In this document: positions 1 through 8,801 of the stretch, piece after piece
How the letters are laid out: every line of letters starts with the position of its first letter
Numbering within the stretch: position 1 is the first letter of the stretch
Assembly: GCA_002529455.1 (NCBI GenBank)
Contig: NYMS01000012.1
Location: 124,001 to 188,000, forward strand
Origin: Glycomyces fuscus
GTDB taxonomy: Bacteria > Actinomycetota > Actinomycetes > Streptosporangiales > Streptosporangiaceae
Length of the DNA stretch: 64,000 bases
Reading direction: 5' to 3'
Program-made: the position numbers and the translations under genes
The notes under the pieces: model-generated
Seen by the model: only the letters and a program-made list of their open reading frames with translations
Databases searched by the model: none
Told to the model about the DNA's origin: nothing

Positions 1-471
1 GGCGCTGGCCACCACCTGGTCGATGATCTCCCCGGTGGAGAGGTTGCGGGTCAGGCCCGCCTGGCCGGTGGCGCAGAACGGGCAGTTCATGCCGCATCCG
101 GCCTGGGAGGAGATGCACAGGGTGACGCGGTCCGGGTAGCGCATGAGCACCGACTCGAACATCACCCCGTCGAACGCCTTCCACAGGGTCTTGCGGGTCA
201 TGCCGTTGTCACAGGTGATGTGGCGCACGGGTGTGAGCAGCGTGGGCAGCAGCGCCTCGCCGAGCCGCTCCCGGGAGGAGGCGGGCAGGTCGGTCATGGC
301 CGAGGTGTCCGAGACCAGGGCGCCGAAGTAGTGCTGGGCGAGCTGCTTGGCCCGGAAGGGCTTCTCCCCCAGCTCGCGGACGACCTCGGCCCGCTCCTCG
401 GGGCTGAGGTCGGCCAGGTGCCGGGGAGGTTTGGCACGGCGGGGTGCGACAAAGGTGAGCTCGGCGGGCAT
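1..471 (-). CDS. rlmN: 23S rRNA (adenine2503-C2)-methyltransferase RlmN, N-terminal part
   Basis: Radical-SAM enzyme that methylates C2 of A2503 in 23S rRNA (and A37 of some tRNAs). The 157 codons present carry the usual N-terminal domain ([12 protein letters not shown] near residue 39) and then the iron-sulfur motif CGMNCPFC with cysteines at about 126, 130 and 133, the spacing expected for RlmN. The family is about 350-380 residues, so the C-terminal half lies left of the window. The ATG at 471 gives the standard N-terminus; no strong Shine-Dalgarno sequence precedes it. It is divergent from the SUFU-domain gene, and the 200 bases between them hold an AT-rich patch near 536-550 that could carry promoters. 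Confidence 0.95.
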   Translation of the reverse strand, partial: MPAELTFVAPRRAKPPRHLADLSPEERAEVVRELGEKPFRAKQLAQHYFGALVSDTSAMTDLPASSRERLGEALLPTLLTPVRHITCDNGMTRKTLWKAFDGVMFESVLMRYPDRVTLCISSQAGCGMNCPFCATGQAGLTRNLSTGEIIDQVVASA

Positions 472-668
472 AGACAGTCCGTAGGAAGTGGAGTCGGTGG
501 TCTGGCGCCCGGCGCGGACGGCGGCGGAACGTGTCGTTATACGACCTATACGCCGCCGCGGTGCAGCTCCGCCTGTCAGGGCACTACCGTCGATTCTACG
601 CACTGCGCGGACGGACCTGACGGGTCCGTCCGGCTACGAGGACCGGGGATCGGTGTGTGGGAGGGCCG

Positions 669-1754
669 GTGACAGGGATCGACGTCCTGCTCGACGAGAT
701 CAGCCCGTACCAGAGCCGACGTGTCGTCGTCGAGTGCGACTCCCACACCACGGCCGCCTACCTGCTGGACGCGCGCGGGCGCATCCGCGTCCCGGTGTGG
801 CTGGCCAACCACGAGATCGCGCCGCGCACGAGCGAGTCCGGCGGGCTGTACGAGGGCCGGGCCCCGCTCATGCCCGAGGCCTACACCAAACACCCGCAGG
901 GCCGCCCCCGCTTCGACCCCGGCCGCCTGCGCGCCGTGTGGTTCGAGGAGGGCGACGGCGTCGCCCTGGTGGACGAGGAGGGGCTGCTGGCCGTCATCCC
1001 CGGCTGGGCGGAGGCCGACAGCGGACTGCCGGGGTACGCGCGCGAGGCGATCGGCCGCAGCGCCTACGCCTGGGAGCTGGACTCGGTGCGCGGACAGCTG
1101 TGGCCGCGCGTGGTGCACGCCGAGGCCTACTGGGACTGGCGGCGCGCCTCGGGCGCCTGGCGCAGCGTGCAGCGCACGGTGCTCAGCCACCTCAACCGGA
1201 ACGTGGGCGAGCCCGGCCACTACTGGGACGTCTCCGACGGCCACCCTCCGCTGCTGCGCGTCTCGGAGCGCCCGCCCACCGCGGACCGCCCGTACACGGT
1301 GCTGTCCACGGTGGGGATGTGCGGACAGCGCATGCCCACCCTGGACCGCTACATGGCCAACACCTCCCAGCACGCCCGGGTGGAACTGGCCCTGGCCACC
1401 ACCCTGCCCGCGCACCACGCCGCCCGCGTCTTCCGGTGGATCGGCGCCTTCCCCTGGCGGGCGGTGACCTGGTTCGGCACCGGGCACACCGTCAAGTGGC
1501 TGGACAACCCCGAGGACCGGGCCATGCGCGGCGGCGCGGGCGCCGTGCTGCTCCTGGAGGACCCCGCCCCCCTGGTCACCCGCCCCGAGCACCGGCCGCC
1601 GGACACCGCCGGCCTCTCCTTCCAGGGAGACCCCGTGCGGTGGCTGTGGATCGTGCCGATCACCCGCCCCGAGCACCTGTTCGCCAAGGAGCACGACAGC
1701 GCCACCCTGGTGGAGAAGCTGGCCGCGGAGGGCCGCAGCTGGGTGCTCGGCTAG
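669..1754 (+). CDS. Suppressor-of-fused (SUFU) domain protein
   Basis: A soluble protein of 361 residues. The C-terminal half has the pattern I associate with bacterial SUFU domains: a TVGMCGQRM strand, the RVELALA segment, then WLWIVPITRPEH near the end. The N-terminal half (a beta-rich stretch starting RRVVVECDSHTTAA) is typical of the actinobacterial version, but I cannot assign it a function. From family knowledge, bacterial SUFU proteins often act as immunity or binding partners in polymorphic-toxin loci, but no toxin gene is visible here. I chose GTG 669 because GGGAGG sits at 659-664; an in-frame GTG at 657 would add four residues. The TAG stop is the first codon of the downstream repeat. 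Confidence 0.75.
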   Translation: MTGIDVLLDEISPYQSRRVVVECDSHTTAAYLLDARGRIRVPVWLANHEIAPRTSESGGLYEGRAPLMPEAYTKHPQGRPRFDPGRLRAVWFEEGDGVALVDEEGLLAVIPGWAEADSGLPGYAREAIGRSAYAWELDSVRGQLWPRVVHAEAYWDWRRASGAWRSVQRTVLSHLNRNVGEPGHYWDVSDGHPPLLRVSERPPTADRPYTVLSTVGMCGQRMPTLDRYMANTSQHARVELALATTLPAHHAARVFRWIGAFPWRAVTWFGTGHTVKWLDNPEDRAMRGGAGAVLLLEDPAPLVTRPEHRPPDTAGLSFQGDPVRWLWIVPITRPEHLFAKEHDSATLVEKLAAEGRSWVLG

Positions 1755-2157
1755 GCAGTGTTGTTCTGGGCCTCCGCTTCGCTTCGGCCCGTGTCCGGGC
1801 GCCCGAAGAACGGGAACCTTCGGAGCCTACGGCGGGTTCACTCGTTCCTCACGAACCCGCCTCCGCCACCTCCAGAACCCCGTGGGCACCCGAACCAAAC
1901 CCCCACAAGTCGAGGCCCGTCCGGAAACCAGTGTTGTTCTGGGCCTCCGCTTCGCTTCGGCCCGTGTCCGGGCGCCCGAAGAACGGGAACCTTCGGAGCC
2001 TACGGCGGGTTCACTCGTTCCTCACGAACCCGCCTCCGCCACCTCCAGAACCCCGTGGGCACCCGACCCCCCCACAAGTCGAGGCCCGTCCGGAAACCAG
2101 TGTTGTTCTGGGCCTCCGCTTCGCTTCGGCCCGTCCGGAAAGCAGTCTCCGGCTGAG
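1752..2157 (+). repeat. Tandem dispersed repeat, 2.3 copies
   Basis: Two near-identical units, 1756-1928 (173 bp) and 1929-2097 (169 bp), then a truncated third that starts at 2098 and breaks off after about 40 bp. Each begins CAGTGTTGTTCTGGGCCTCC, contains GGGCGCCC and a hairpin with arms GGCGGGTTC/GAACCCGCC, and ends CCCGTCCGGAAACCAG. The first copy starts inside the end of the SUFU gene, so its TAG stop is repeat sequence. Relatives are described at 10763-10857, 44205-44275, 56815-56997 and 58190-58379. Confidence 0.9.
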
Positions 2158-2181
2158 ACCCGGGTGTCCCGCGAAAACCCG

Positions 2182-2210
2182 TTGACACCCCGCGGGGAGA
2201 ACGGGATCGT
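2182..2210 (+). promoter_or_regulatory. Putative vegetative promoter of the MFS gene
   Basis: TTGACA at 2182-2187 and GATCGT at 2205-2210 are separated by 17 bp, 46 bp before the MFS start. The -35 is perfect; the -10 matches weakly but resembles other actinobacterial -10 boxes. It lies just beyond the tandem repeat, which leaves the transporter with its own promoter. Confidence 0.45.
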
Positions 2211-2255
2211 CGCTCCGGTCCGGGCGGGGCGAGCGGAGACGGGGTTCACGGGACC

Positions 2256-3488
2256 ATGGTGCGCACCGGTGGCGGGGACGCGGGCCTGACGGCTCCGCTG
2301 GGGCACCCGGCCTTCCGCGGCCTGGCCCTGGGCCGGTCCCTGATGGCCCTGGGCAACGGCATGGCCTCGGTGGCGCTGGCCTTCGCCGTGCTGGACGTGA
2401 CCGGCTCGCTGACGGACGTGGGGCTGGTGGTGGGCGCGCGCTCGGTCGCGAACGTGTCGCTGCTCCTGCTCGGCGGCGTCGTGGCCGACCGGCTGCCGCG
2501 CGCGCTGGTGCTCCAGGGCGGGTGCGTCCTGGCCGCGGCCTCCCAGGCGCTCCTGGGTGCGGCCCTGCTGACGGGCACCGCCTCGCTGCCGCTGATGATC
2601 GCGCTGAGCCTGGTCAACGGGGCCGCGGCGGCGGTGAACCTGCCCGCCTCCGCGGCTCTGACGCCGCAGACCGTGCCCGGCGAGCTGCTGCGCCAGGCCA
2701 ACGCGGCGATGGGGGTGGGCGTCCAGGGCGGGATGTTCCTGGGGATGTCGGCGGGCGGCGTGGTGGTGGGCCTGCTGGGCGCGGGCTGGGCGATCACGGC
2801 GGACGCGGCGCTGTTCGCCTGCGCCGGGGCGGCCTTCCTGTCCGTGCGGGTGGCCCGGTCGGAGGGGCCCGTGGACACCGGGGACGCGAACGTGCTGCGC
2901 GACCTCCGGGAGGGGTGGAGCGAGTTCGTGTCGCGGCCCTGGGTCTGGATCATCGTGCTCCAGTTCATGGTCGTCAACGCGGGCTGGTCGGCGGCCACGG
3001 CCGTGCTGGGCCCGGGCATCGCCGACGAGACCTTCGGCCGGACCGCGTGGGGCCTGCTCATGGCGGCCAACAGCGTCGGACTGCTGGCGGGAGGCGTGCT
3101 GGCGGCGCGCTGGCAGCCGCGCCGGGCGCTGGTCTACGGCACGGCCCTGGTGGCGGCGCACGCCGTGCCCTTCCTCGCCCTGACGGGGCCGTCGCCGCTG
3201 CCGGTGCTGTTCGCCGCGATGTTCCTGGCGGGCGTGGCGGTGCAGCAGTTCGACGTGGCCTGGGAGGTCTCGGTCCAGGAGAACGTGCCGCGGGAGAAGC
3301 TGTCGCGGGTCTACTCCTACGACGCGCTGGGCTCGTTCGTGGCGATGCCCGCCGGGCAGATCGCCGTCGGCCCGTTCGCCGAGCGCTTCGGCCCGGCTCC
3401 TGCGCTCGTGCTGGTGGCCTCGCTGACCCTGGCGGCGACCCTGGCCGCGGTCTCCTCGCGCAGCGTGCGCGGCCTGCGCCGCCGCTGA
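2256..3488 (+). CDS. MFS transporter (EntS/MFS_3-like exporter)
   Basis: Integral membrane protein of 410 residues with about twelve hydrophobic segments split by a hydrophilic central loop near residues 200-220. The motif DVGLVVGARSVANVSLLLLGG followed by VADRLPRAL (residues about 48-80) is the loop 2-3 signature of the major facilitator superfamily. Overall layout resembles the enterobactin-exporter-type MFS_3 group, so proton-driven export of a small molecule is likely; the substrate cannot be read from sequence. ATG 2256 is the first good start; Shine-Dalgarno pairing is weak (GGGACC). The gene converges with the BlaI-type repressor and a hairpin separates them. Confidence 0.85.
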   Translation: MVRTGGGDAGLTAPLGHPAFRGLALGRSLMALGNGMASVALAFAVLDVTGSLTDVGLVVGARSVANVSLLLLGGVVADRLPRALVLQGGCVLAAASQALLGAALLTGTASLPLMIALSLVNGAAAAVNLPASAALTPQTVPGELLRQANAAMGVGVQGGMFLGMSAGGVVVGLLGAGWAITADAALFACAGAAFLSVRVARSEGPVDTGDANVLRDLREGWSEFVSRPWVWIIVLQFMVVNAGWSAATAVLGPGIADETFGRTAWGLLMAANSVGLLAGGVLAARWQPRRALVYGTALVAAHAVPFLALTGPSPLPVLFAAMFLAGVAVQQFDVAWEVSVQENVPREKLSRVYSYDALGSFVAMPAGQIAVGPFAERFGPAPALVLVASLTLAATLAAVSSRSVRGLRRR

Positions 3489-3502
3489 CCGCGCGGGCCC
3501 CG

Positions 3503-3526
3503 GCGTCCGGGGCCGCCCCCGGACGC
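3503..3526. terminator. Hairpin terminator between convergent genes
   Basis: A perfect 10-bp stem, GCGTCCGGGG with CCCCGGACGC, around a 4-base loop. It has no T-tract, as is common in actinobacteria. It sits between two convergent stop codons, so it may act in both directions. Confidence 0.6.
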
Positions 3527-3555
3527 GGACCGGGGCCGGGCCCCCGGGGCACCGC

Positions 3556-3975
3556 TCAGCTGGCGATGCCGCGGCGGTCCCGGGCCTGGGCCAGCACGCG
3601 CTGGAAGCGCGCCACGTCCTCGTCGCTGAAGCGCTCCACGAAGCGCAGCAGGGTGGCGCCGGGGTCGGGCCCGGTGTTGAGGACCTCGTCCATCATCCGC
3701 GCGGTGTACTCGGCGTGCGACTCGCGCGGCCAGTACGTCCAGGCGCGGCCGGTCTTCTCCCGGTCCAGCAGACCCTTGTGGAAGAGGATGTTGGCCACCG
3801 TCATGACGGTCGTGTAGGCCACGTCGCGGTCGTAGACCATGGTCTCGCGGACCTGGCGCACGGACAGCGGCTCCTCGGACCGCCACAGCGCGTCCATGAT
3901 GGCCGCCTCCAGTTCACCCAGACCCCTCATGGCCTCCCCGCCCGTCGCGTCCTCGGTCCCGAGGATCGTAGACAC
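3556..3975 (-). CDS. BlaI/MecI/CopY-family transcriptional repressor
   Basis: Winged-helix repressor of 139 residues. The core LGELEAAIMDALWRSEEPL, then VAYTTVMTVANILFHKGLL and RAWTYWP, are the hallmarks of the Penicillinase_R family, in which the recognition helix lies around AYTTVMT. Family members bind dyad operators and are often released by cleavage by a membrane BlaR/M56 peptidase; none is encoded next to it here. GTG 3975 has GGGAGG seven bases upstream; ATG 3930 would give a 124-residue protein that begins at the domain. The target is unknown. The region upstream toward kgd could include its operator. Confidence 0.9.
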   Translation of the reverse strand: MSTILGTEDATGGEAMRGLGELEAAIMDALWRSEEPLSVRQVRETMVYDRDVAYTTVMTVANILFHKGLLDREKTGRAWTYWPRESHAEYTARMMDEVLNTGPDPGATLLRFVERFSDEDVARFQRVLAQARDRRGIAS

Positions 3976-4564
3976 GAAGGGGCCTCCCGCGTGGGAGAAC
4001 TCCGGAGATCACACAGATCCGTCCATCCCCGGTGCCGGTCACCGGCGTTTCGCCGGGGAACACACGTCCGGAGCGAGAGAAAGAGCGTTCGCGGCCGGGC
4101 CCGGGCCCCTCCCGCCCGCTGGGAAGACCGGCGGAGGGAGCCCGGCCGTCCTGCCCGGCCGCTCGCACCCCCTCCGACGGGAGCCCGTCCCGGCGGGTTC
4201 CCTGACGCACACCGTGTTACACGCCACATTCGCCGTGGCCGGTCGCGGCCACCGTCTTCACAACCCCAAATCCCTTGAAAACCCTACAAACCAGACGCCT
4301 CCGCGACGCTGGGCTTTGTTACTCGTACGTAGGGGCAACGAGGATGTGAAAGATTGTTACCTATCTCCTAGTTTCCACAACGTCAGCGTTCCCCGTGCGG
4401 AGGCCGGTACAAGTAGCCTGGTACCCGACGAGTGCTGGCCAGGCCAGATGCTTTTCCGCATGCGCGGAACAGCTCCCACGTTCGTTCCTTGAGCCCGCCT
4501 TGCCAGCAGCCACCCGTCTTCCTACACATTCACAAGCGAGCTGCGGAAGTGGGCGATCTCCGCC
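3976..4564. other. Intergenic region between the BlaI-type gene and kgd
   Basis: A 589-bp divergent regulatory region with no convincing gene. The part at 4250-4400 is clearly AT-richer than its surroundings and holds several TA-rich boxes (for example GTTACTCGTACGTAGG near 4318 and TTGTTACCTATCTCC near 4353), which is where I would place the kgd promoter. I could not fix a -35/-10 pair with confidence. Confidence 0.5.
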
Positions 4565-7500
4565 GTGTCGTCTGAGGCGTCTCAACCCCTGACAGATTTC
4601 GGTCCCAACGAGTGGTTGGTCGAGGAGCTTTATCAGAAGTACTTGAACGACCCGAACTCCGTTGACAAGGCCTGGTGGAACTTCTTCGCGGACTACAAGC
4701 CCGCGGAGACTGCTGGCACGAAGGGCGGGAGCGGCGTGAAGGCGCAGGGCGAGAAGGCCCCCGCGGCCTCCGCCCCGAAGAAGAAGCCGACCGCCCCCGC
4801 GGCCCCGGCCTCCAAGCCGAAGAGCAAGGACGACAAGGAGGGCAAGGACGAGGCCCTCCAGGTCAAGCAGGAGCGCCTGCGCGGCGCACCCGCGCGGACC
4901 GCGACCAACATGGAGTCGAGCCTGGGCCTGCCCACCGCCACCAGCGTGCGCGCGGTGCCGGTCAAGCTGCTCTTCGACAACCGCATCGTCATCAACAACC
5001 ACCTCCGGCGCGGCCGTGGCGGGAAGGTCTCCTTCACCCACCTCATCGGCTACGCGATGGTCAAGGCGCTCAAGGCCATGCCGGAGATGAACCACTCCTA
5101 CGTGGAGGTGGACGGCAAGCCCGGTGTCGCCAAGCCCGAGCACGTGAACTTCGGCCTGGCGATCGACCTCCAGAAGCCCGACGGCTCCCGGCAGCTGGTC
5201 GTGCCCTCCATCAAGAAGTCCGACGAGATGGACTTCACGGAGTTCTGGAGCGGCTACGAGGACCTGGTCCGCAAGGCCCGCAACAACAAGCTGGGCGTGC
5301 CGGACTTCCAGGGCACCACCATCAGCCTCACCAACCCCGGCGGCATCGGCACCGTGCACTCGGTCCCGCGCCTGATGCCGGGCCAGGGCACCATCCTGGG
5401 CGTGGGCGCGATGGAGTACCCGGCCGAGTTCCAGGGCGCCTCCTCCGACACCCTGGCCGAGATGGGCATCAGCAAGGTCATGACGCTGACGTCCACCTAC
5501 GACCACCGCATCATCCAGGGTGCGCAGTCCGGCGAGTTCCTGCGCCGGATCCACCAGCTGCTGCTGGGCGAGGACGGTTTCTACGACGAGATCTTCAACT
5601 CGCTGCGCATCCCCTACGAGCCGGTGCGCTGGGTGCAGGACATCCACGTCAACAAGGCCACCCAGCTGGACAAGGCCACCCGGGTCCAGGAGCTGATCCA
5701 CGCCTACCGCGTGCGCGGCCACCTCATGGCCGACACCAACCCGCTCGACCACGAGCAGCGCAAGCACCCCGACCTGGACGTGCTCGAACACGGCCTCACC
5801 CTGTGGGACCTGGACCGCGAGTTCCCGACCGGGGGCTTCGGCGGCAAGCAGGTCATGAAGCTCCGCGACGTGCTGGGCGTGCTCCGCGACACCTACTGCC
5901 GCACGGTGGGTATCGAGTACATGCACATCCAGAGCCCGGAGGAGCGGGAGTGGATCCAAAAGCACGTCGAGCGCGAGCACGAGAAGCTCGACCGTGACGA
6001 GCAGCTGCACATCCTGCACCGGCTCAACAGCGCCGAGGCCTTCGAGACCTTCCTGCAGACCAAGTACGTGGGCCAGAAGCGCTTCTCCCTGGAGGGCGGC
6101 GAGTCGCTGATCCCGCTGCTGGACGGCGTGATCTCCAAGGCCGCCAAGGCCGAGCTGGACGAGGCCGTCATCGGCATGGCCCACCGCGGCCGCCTGAACG
6201 TGCTGGCCAACATCTGCGGCAAGTCCTACGGGCAGATCTTCGGTGAGTTCGAGGGCAACCTCGACCCGCGCAGCGCGCACGGCTCGGGCGACGTCAAGTA
6301 CCACCTGGGCACCGAGGGCACCTTCGAGACCCGCGACGGCGACCGGATCCGCATCTCCCTGGCCGCCAACCCGTCCCACCTGGAGACGGTGGACCCGGTG
6401 GCCGAGGGCATCGTCCGCGCCAAGCAGGACGTGCTCAACAAGGGCCCGCAGGGCTTCACCGTCCTGCCGATCCTCATCCACGGCGACGCCGCGTTCGCCG
6501 GGCAGGGCGTGGTGGCCGAGACGCTGAACCTGTCGCAGCTGCGCGGCTACCGGACCGGCGGCACGGTGCACGTCATCGTGAACAACCAGGTGGGCTTCAC
6601 CACCTCGCCCTCCGACAGCCGCTCCAGCGTCTACGCCACGGACGTGGCGCGGATGGTGCAGGCGCCGATCTTCCACGTCAACGGGGACGACCCCGAGGCC
6701 GTGGTCCGGGTCGCGCACCTGGCCTTCGCCTACCGCCAGGCGTTCAACAAGGACGTCGTCATCGACCTGGTCTGCTACCGGCGCCGCGGCCACAACGAGG
6801 GCGAGAACCCCGCCTTCACCCAGCCGCTGATGTACGACGTCATCGACGCCAAGCGCTCCACCCGCAAGCTGTTCACCGAGGCCCTCATCGGCCGCGGCGA
6901 CATCACGGTGGAGGAGGCGGAGTCGGCGCTGCGCGACTACCAGTCCGAGCTGGAACGGGCCTTCACCGAGACCCGCGAGGTCGAGAAGAAGCCGATCGAG
7001 CCCGGTGCCGTGGTCAAGCCCGAGGTGTTCACCGAGGGCCGCCTGGAGCACTCCGCGGTCGAGACGGCGATCAGCACCGAGACGGTCAAGCGGGTCGTGG
7101 ACACCCAGGTGTCGCTGCCCGAGGGCTTCACGCCGCACCCGCGGCTGGCGCCCCAGCTGGCGCGCCGCGCGACGATGGTCGAGACCGACGCGATCGACTG
7201 GGCCACCGGTGAGCTGCTGGCCTTCGGGTCGCTGCTGCTGGACGGCCACCCGGTCCGCCTGATCGGCCAGGACACCCGCCGCGGCACCTTCGGCCAGCGC
7301 CACGCCACGCTGACGGACCGCGAGACCGGTGAGACCCACACGCCGCTCAAGCAGTTCGACGACGGCATCACCCGGTTCCACGTGCACGACTCCCTGCTGA
7401 GCGAGTACGCGGCCCTGGGCTTCGAGTACGGCTACTCGCTGACCCGTCCCGACGCCCTGGTGATGTGGGAGGCCCAGTTCGGCGACTTCGTCAACGGCGC

Positions 7501-8218
7501 CCAGACCATCATCGACGAGTACATCAGCGCGGGCGAGCAGAAGTGGGGCCAGCGCTCCAGCGTGACCCTGCTGCTGCCGCACGGTTACGAGGGCCAGGGG
7601 CCGGACCACTCCTCCGCCCGCATCGAGCGGTTCCTGCAGCTGTGCGCGCAGGAGAACATGACGGTGGCCAACCCGAGCACCCCGGCGAGCTACTTCCACC
7701 TGCTGCGCTGGCAGGCCAAGTCGCCGCTGCAGCGCCCGCTGGTGGTGTTCACGCCCAAGTCGCTGCTGCGTCTGAAGGCCGCCGCCTCGGCCACCGCGGA
7801 CTTCACCTCGGGCCACTTCGAGCCGCTGATCAAGGACGACTCGATCGCGCCGGACAAGGTGCGGCGCGTGGTGCTGTGCTCGGGCAAGATCTACTACGAC
7901 CTGGAAGCGGCGCGCGTCAAGAGCGGCGACAAGCACACCGCGATCATCCGGGCGGAGCGGCTCTACCCGCTGCCGATCGAGGAGATCCGCGAGCAGCTCA
8001 AGGCCTACCCGAACGCGGGCGAGGTCCTGTGGGTCCAGGAGGAGCCGGCGAACATGGGCCCGTGGCCCTTCGTCGCGCTGGTCTTCTCCGAGCAGCTCGA
8101 CCGTCCGTTCACCCGGATCTCGCGTCCGGCCTCCTCCTCGCCCGCGGCCGGTTCGGCCAAGCGCCACGAGGCCGAGCAGCAGGCGCTGGTGGACACGGTC
8201 TTCCCGCCCGCCGACTAG
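4565..8218 (+). CDS. kgd: Multifunctional 2-oxoglutarate metabolism enzyme (Kgd/SucA)
   Basis: Cytosolic TCA-cycle enzyme of 1,217 residues, close to the roughly 1,230 usual in the family. It combines E2-type succinyltransferase and E1 2-oxoglutarate dehydrogenase/decarboxylase activities. Order: an N-terminal helix region ([15 protein letters not shown]), a Lys/Ala/Pro-rich linker (about 50-105), the E2-like catalytic domain (about 110-350, with [17 protein letters not shown]), then the thiamine-diphosphate E1 domain with [13 protein letters not shown] and the cofactor-binding [10 protein letters not shown]...NNQVGFT. It lacks a lipoyl domain, as expected for this actinobacterial fusion. The GTG start yields the conserved N-terminus, although the ribosome site is weak. 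In mycobacteria the enzyme is inhibited by the FHA protein GarA, which is not in this window. Confidence 0.97.
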   Translation: MSSEASQPLTDFGPNEWLVEELYQKYLNDPNSVDKAWWNFFADYKPAETAGTKGGSGVKAQGEKAPAASAPKKKPTAPAAPASKPKSKDDKEGKDEALQVKQERLRGAPARTATNMESSLGLPTATSVRAVPVKLLFDNRIVINNHLRRGRGGKVSFTHLIGYAMVKALKAMPEMNHSYVEVDGKPGVAKPEHVNFGLAIDLQKPDGSRQLVVPSIKKSDEMDFTEFWSGYEDLVRKARNNKLGVPDFQGTTISLTNPGGIGTVHSVPRLMPGQGTILGVGAMEYPAEFQGASSDTLAEMGISKVMTLTSTYDHRIIQGAQSGEFLRRIHQLLLGEDGFYDEIFNSLRIPYEPVRWVQDIHVNKATQLDKATRVQELIHAYRVRGHLMADTNPLDHEQRKHPDLDVLEHGLTLWDLDREFPTGGFGGKQVMKLRDVLGVLRDTYCRTVGIEYMHIQSPEEREWIQKHVEREHEKLDRDEQLHILHRLNSAEAFETFLQTKYVGQKRFSLEGGESLIPLLDGVISKAAKAELDEAVIGMAHRGRLNVLANICGKSYGQIFGEFEGNLDPRSAHGSGDVKYHLGTEGTFETRDGDRIRISLAANPSHLETVDPVAEGIVRAKQDVLNKGPQGFTVLPILIHGDAAFAGQGVVAETLNLSQLRGYRTGGTVHVIVNNQVGFTTSPSDSRSSVYATDVARMVQAPIFHVNGDDPEAVVRVAHLAFAYRQAFNKDVVIDLVCYRRRGHNEGENPAFTQPLMYDVIDAKRSTRKLFTEALIGRGDITVEEAESALRDYQSELERAFTETREVEKKPIEPGAVVKPEVFTEGRLEHSAVETAISTETVKRVVDTQVSLPEGFTPHPRLAPQLARRATMVETDAIDWATGELLAFGSLLLDGHPVRLIGQDTRRGTFGQRHATLTDRETGETHTPLKQFDDGITRFHVHDSLLSEYAALGFEYGYSLTRPDALVMWEAQFGDFVNGAQTIIDEYISAGEQKWGQRSSVTLLLPHGYEGQGPDHSSARIERFLQLCAQENMTVANPSTPASYFHLLRWQAKSPLQRPLVVFTPKSLLRLKAAASATADFTSGHFEPLIKDDSIAPDKVRRVVLCSGKIYYDLEAARVKSGDKHTAIIRAERLYPLPIEEIREQLKAYPNAGEVLWVQEEPANMGPWPFVALVFSEQLDRPFTRISRPASSSPAAGSAKRHEAEQQALVDTVFPPAD

Positions 8219-8228
8219 CGGTCGGGGC

Positions 8229-8254
8229 CCGGGGCCCGGTCCTCCGGGCCCCGG
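8229..8254 (+). terminator. Hairpin terminator after kgd
   Basis: A perfect 11-bp stem (CCGGGGCCCGG with CCGGGCCCCGG) and TCCT loop, starting 11 bases after the kgd stop codon. No T-tract follows. Confidence 0.65.
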
Positions 8255-8413
8255 TGCGAGCCTGCGAGCCTGCGAGCACGTGGAAGGCGCGAGGGGCGCA
8301 CCGGGTCCTACAGGAGGAGTCGGCGCCGCCAGCGAGGAACGAGCAAGGCGCCAGCGACGACGAAGGGCCCGGTGCTCCGCGCCCCGAGCCCCGGTGCGAG
8401 CCTGCGAGCACGT
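8248..8413 (+). repeat. Direct-repeat mosaic between kgd and the DUF6104 gene
   Basis: The motif GCCCCGGTGCGAGCCTGCGA is repeated at 8248 and 8388, each copy ending CGAGCACGT; the first has an extra internal GCGAGCCT. About 100 bp of different sequence lies between them and includes CAGCGAGGAACGAGCAAGG followed by CGCCAGCGACGACGAAGG. The second copy ends 12 bp before the next start codon. This differs in sequence from the stop-codon repeat family. Confidence 0.7.
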
Positions 8414-8424
8414 AAGGGAACAGC

Positions 8425-8613
8425 GTGTACTACACCGATCGCGGAATCGAGGAGTTGGAGAACCGCCGCGGCGACGAGGAGGTCAGCTTCGCCTGGCTCG
8501 CCGAACAGCTGCGCGCGTTCACCGACATGAACCCCGAGTTCGAGACCCCGGTCGACCGGCTGGCCACGTGGCTGGCACGGCTGGACGACGAGGACGACGA
8601 GGACGACGAGTAG
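8425..8613 (+). CDS. DUF6104 family small protein
   Basis: A 62-residue acidic protein starting MYYTDRGIEELENRRG, with a central helix FAWLAEQLRAF and LATWLARLDDEDDEDDE at the C-terminus. This is the layout of the small DUF6104 family that I recall from streptomycetes and relatives; its function is unknown. GTG 8425 follows a purine-rich AAGGGAA. The Asp/Glu tail and the absence of any membrane segment suggest a cytosolic binding protein. A very strong hairpin ends the transcript just behind it. Confidence 0.8.
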   Translation: MYYTDRGIEELENRRGDEEVSFAWLAEQLRAFTDMNPEFETPVDRLATWLARLDDEDDEDDE

Positions 8614-8620
8614 GGACCGC

Positions 8621-8657
8621 CGAAGGGGCCCGGGTCAGCGCGACCCGGGCCCCTTCG
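8621..8657 (+). terminator. Strong hairpin terminator
   Basis: A perfect 16-bp stem with a 5-base loop, seven bases after the DUF6104 stop codon. Arms run 8621-8636 and 8642-8657, with core GGGGCCCGGGTC. Confidence 0.85.
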
Positions 8658-8729
8658 CGTGCGCGGGGTCCGGCCCCCGGCGGCCTCGGGGTTTCCCCGG
8701 AGCTCCCCCTGAAACACGCCGCTGATCCA

Positions 8730-8770
8730 CGACATATCTTGAGTTCGCCGTAGACGCGACATATCGTGAG
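8730..8770 (+). promoter_or_regulatory. Twin 14-bp direct repeats, probable operator
   Basis: CGACATATCTTGAG at 8730-8743 and CGACATATCGTGAG at 8757-8770 differ at one base and are 27 bp apart, just ahead of the DUF4097-PadR operon. ATATC boxes of this kind are often PadR-family targets, and a PadR gene is the second gene of the operon, so autoregulation is the simplest reading. The TATC cores may also serve as -10 elements. Confidence 0.6.
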
Positions 8771-8801
8771 ACTACGGAGCGAGCGAAAGGGGCCAAGCAC
8801 G

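Noticed and set aside
4361..8167. Long minus-strand open frame of 1,268 codons opposite kgd
   Set aside because: Antisense to a certain gene; the translation is Leu/Val/Arg/Gly-rich with no domains, which is a codon-bias shadow in GC-rich DNA.
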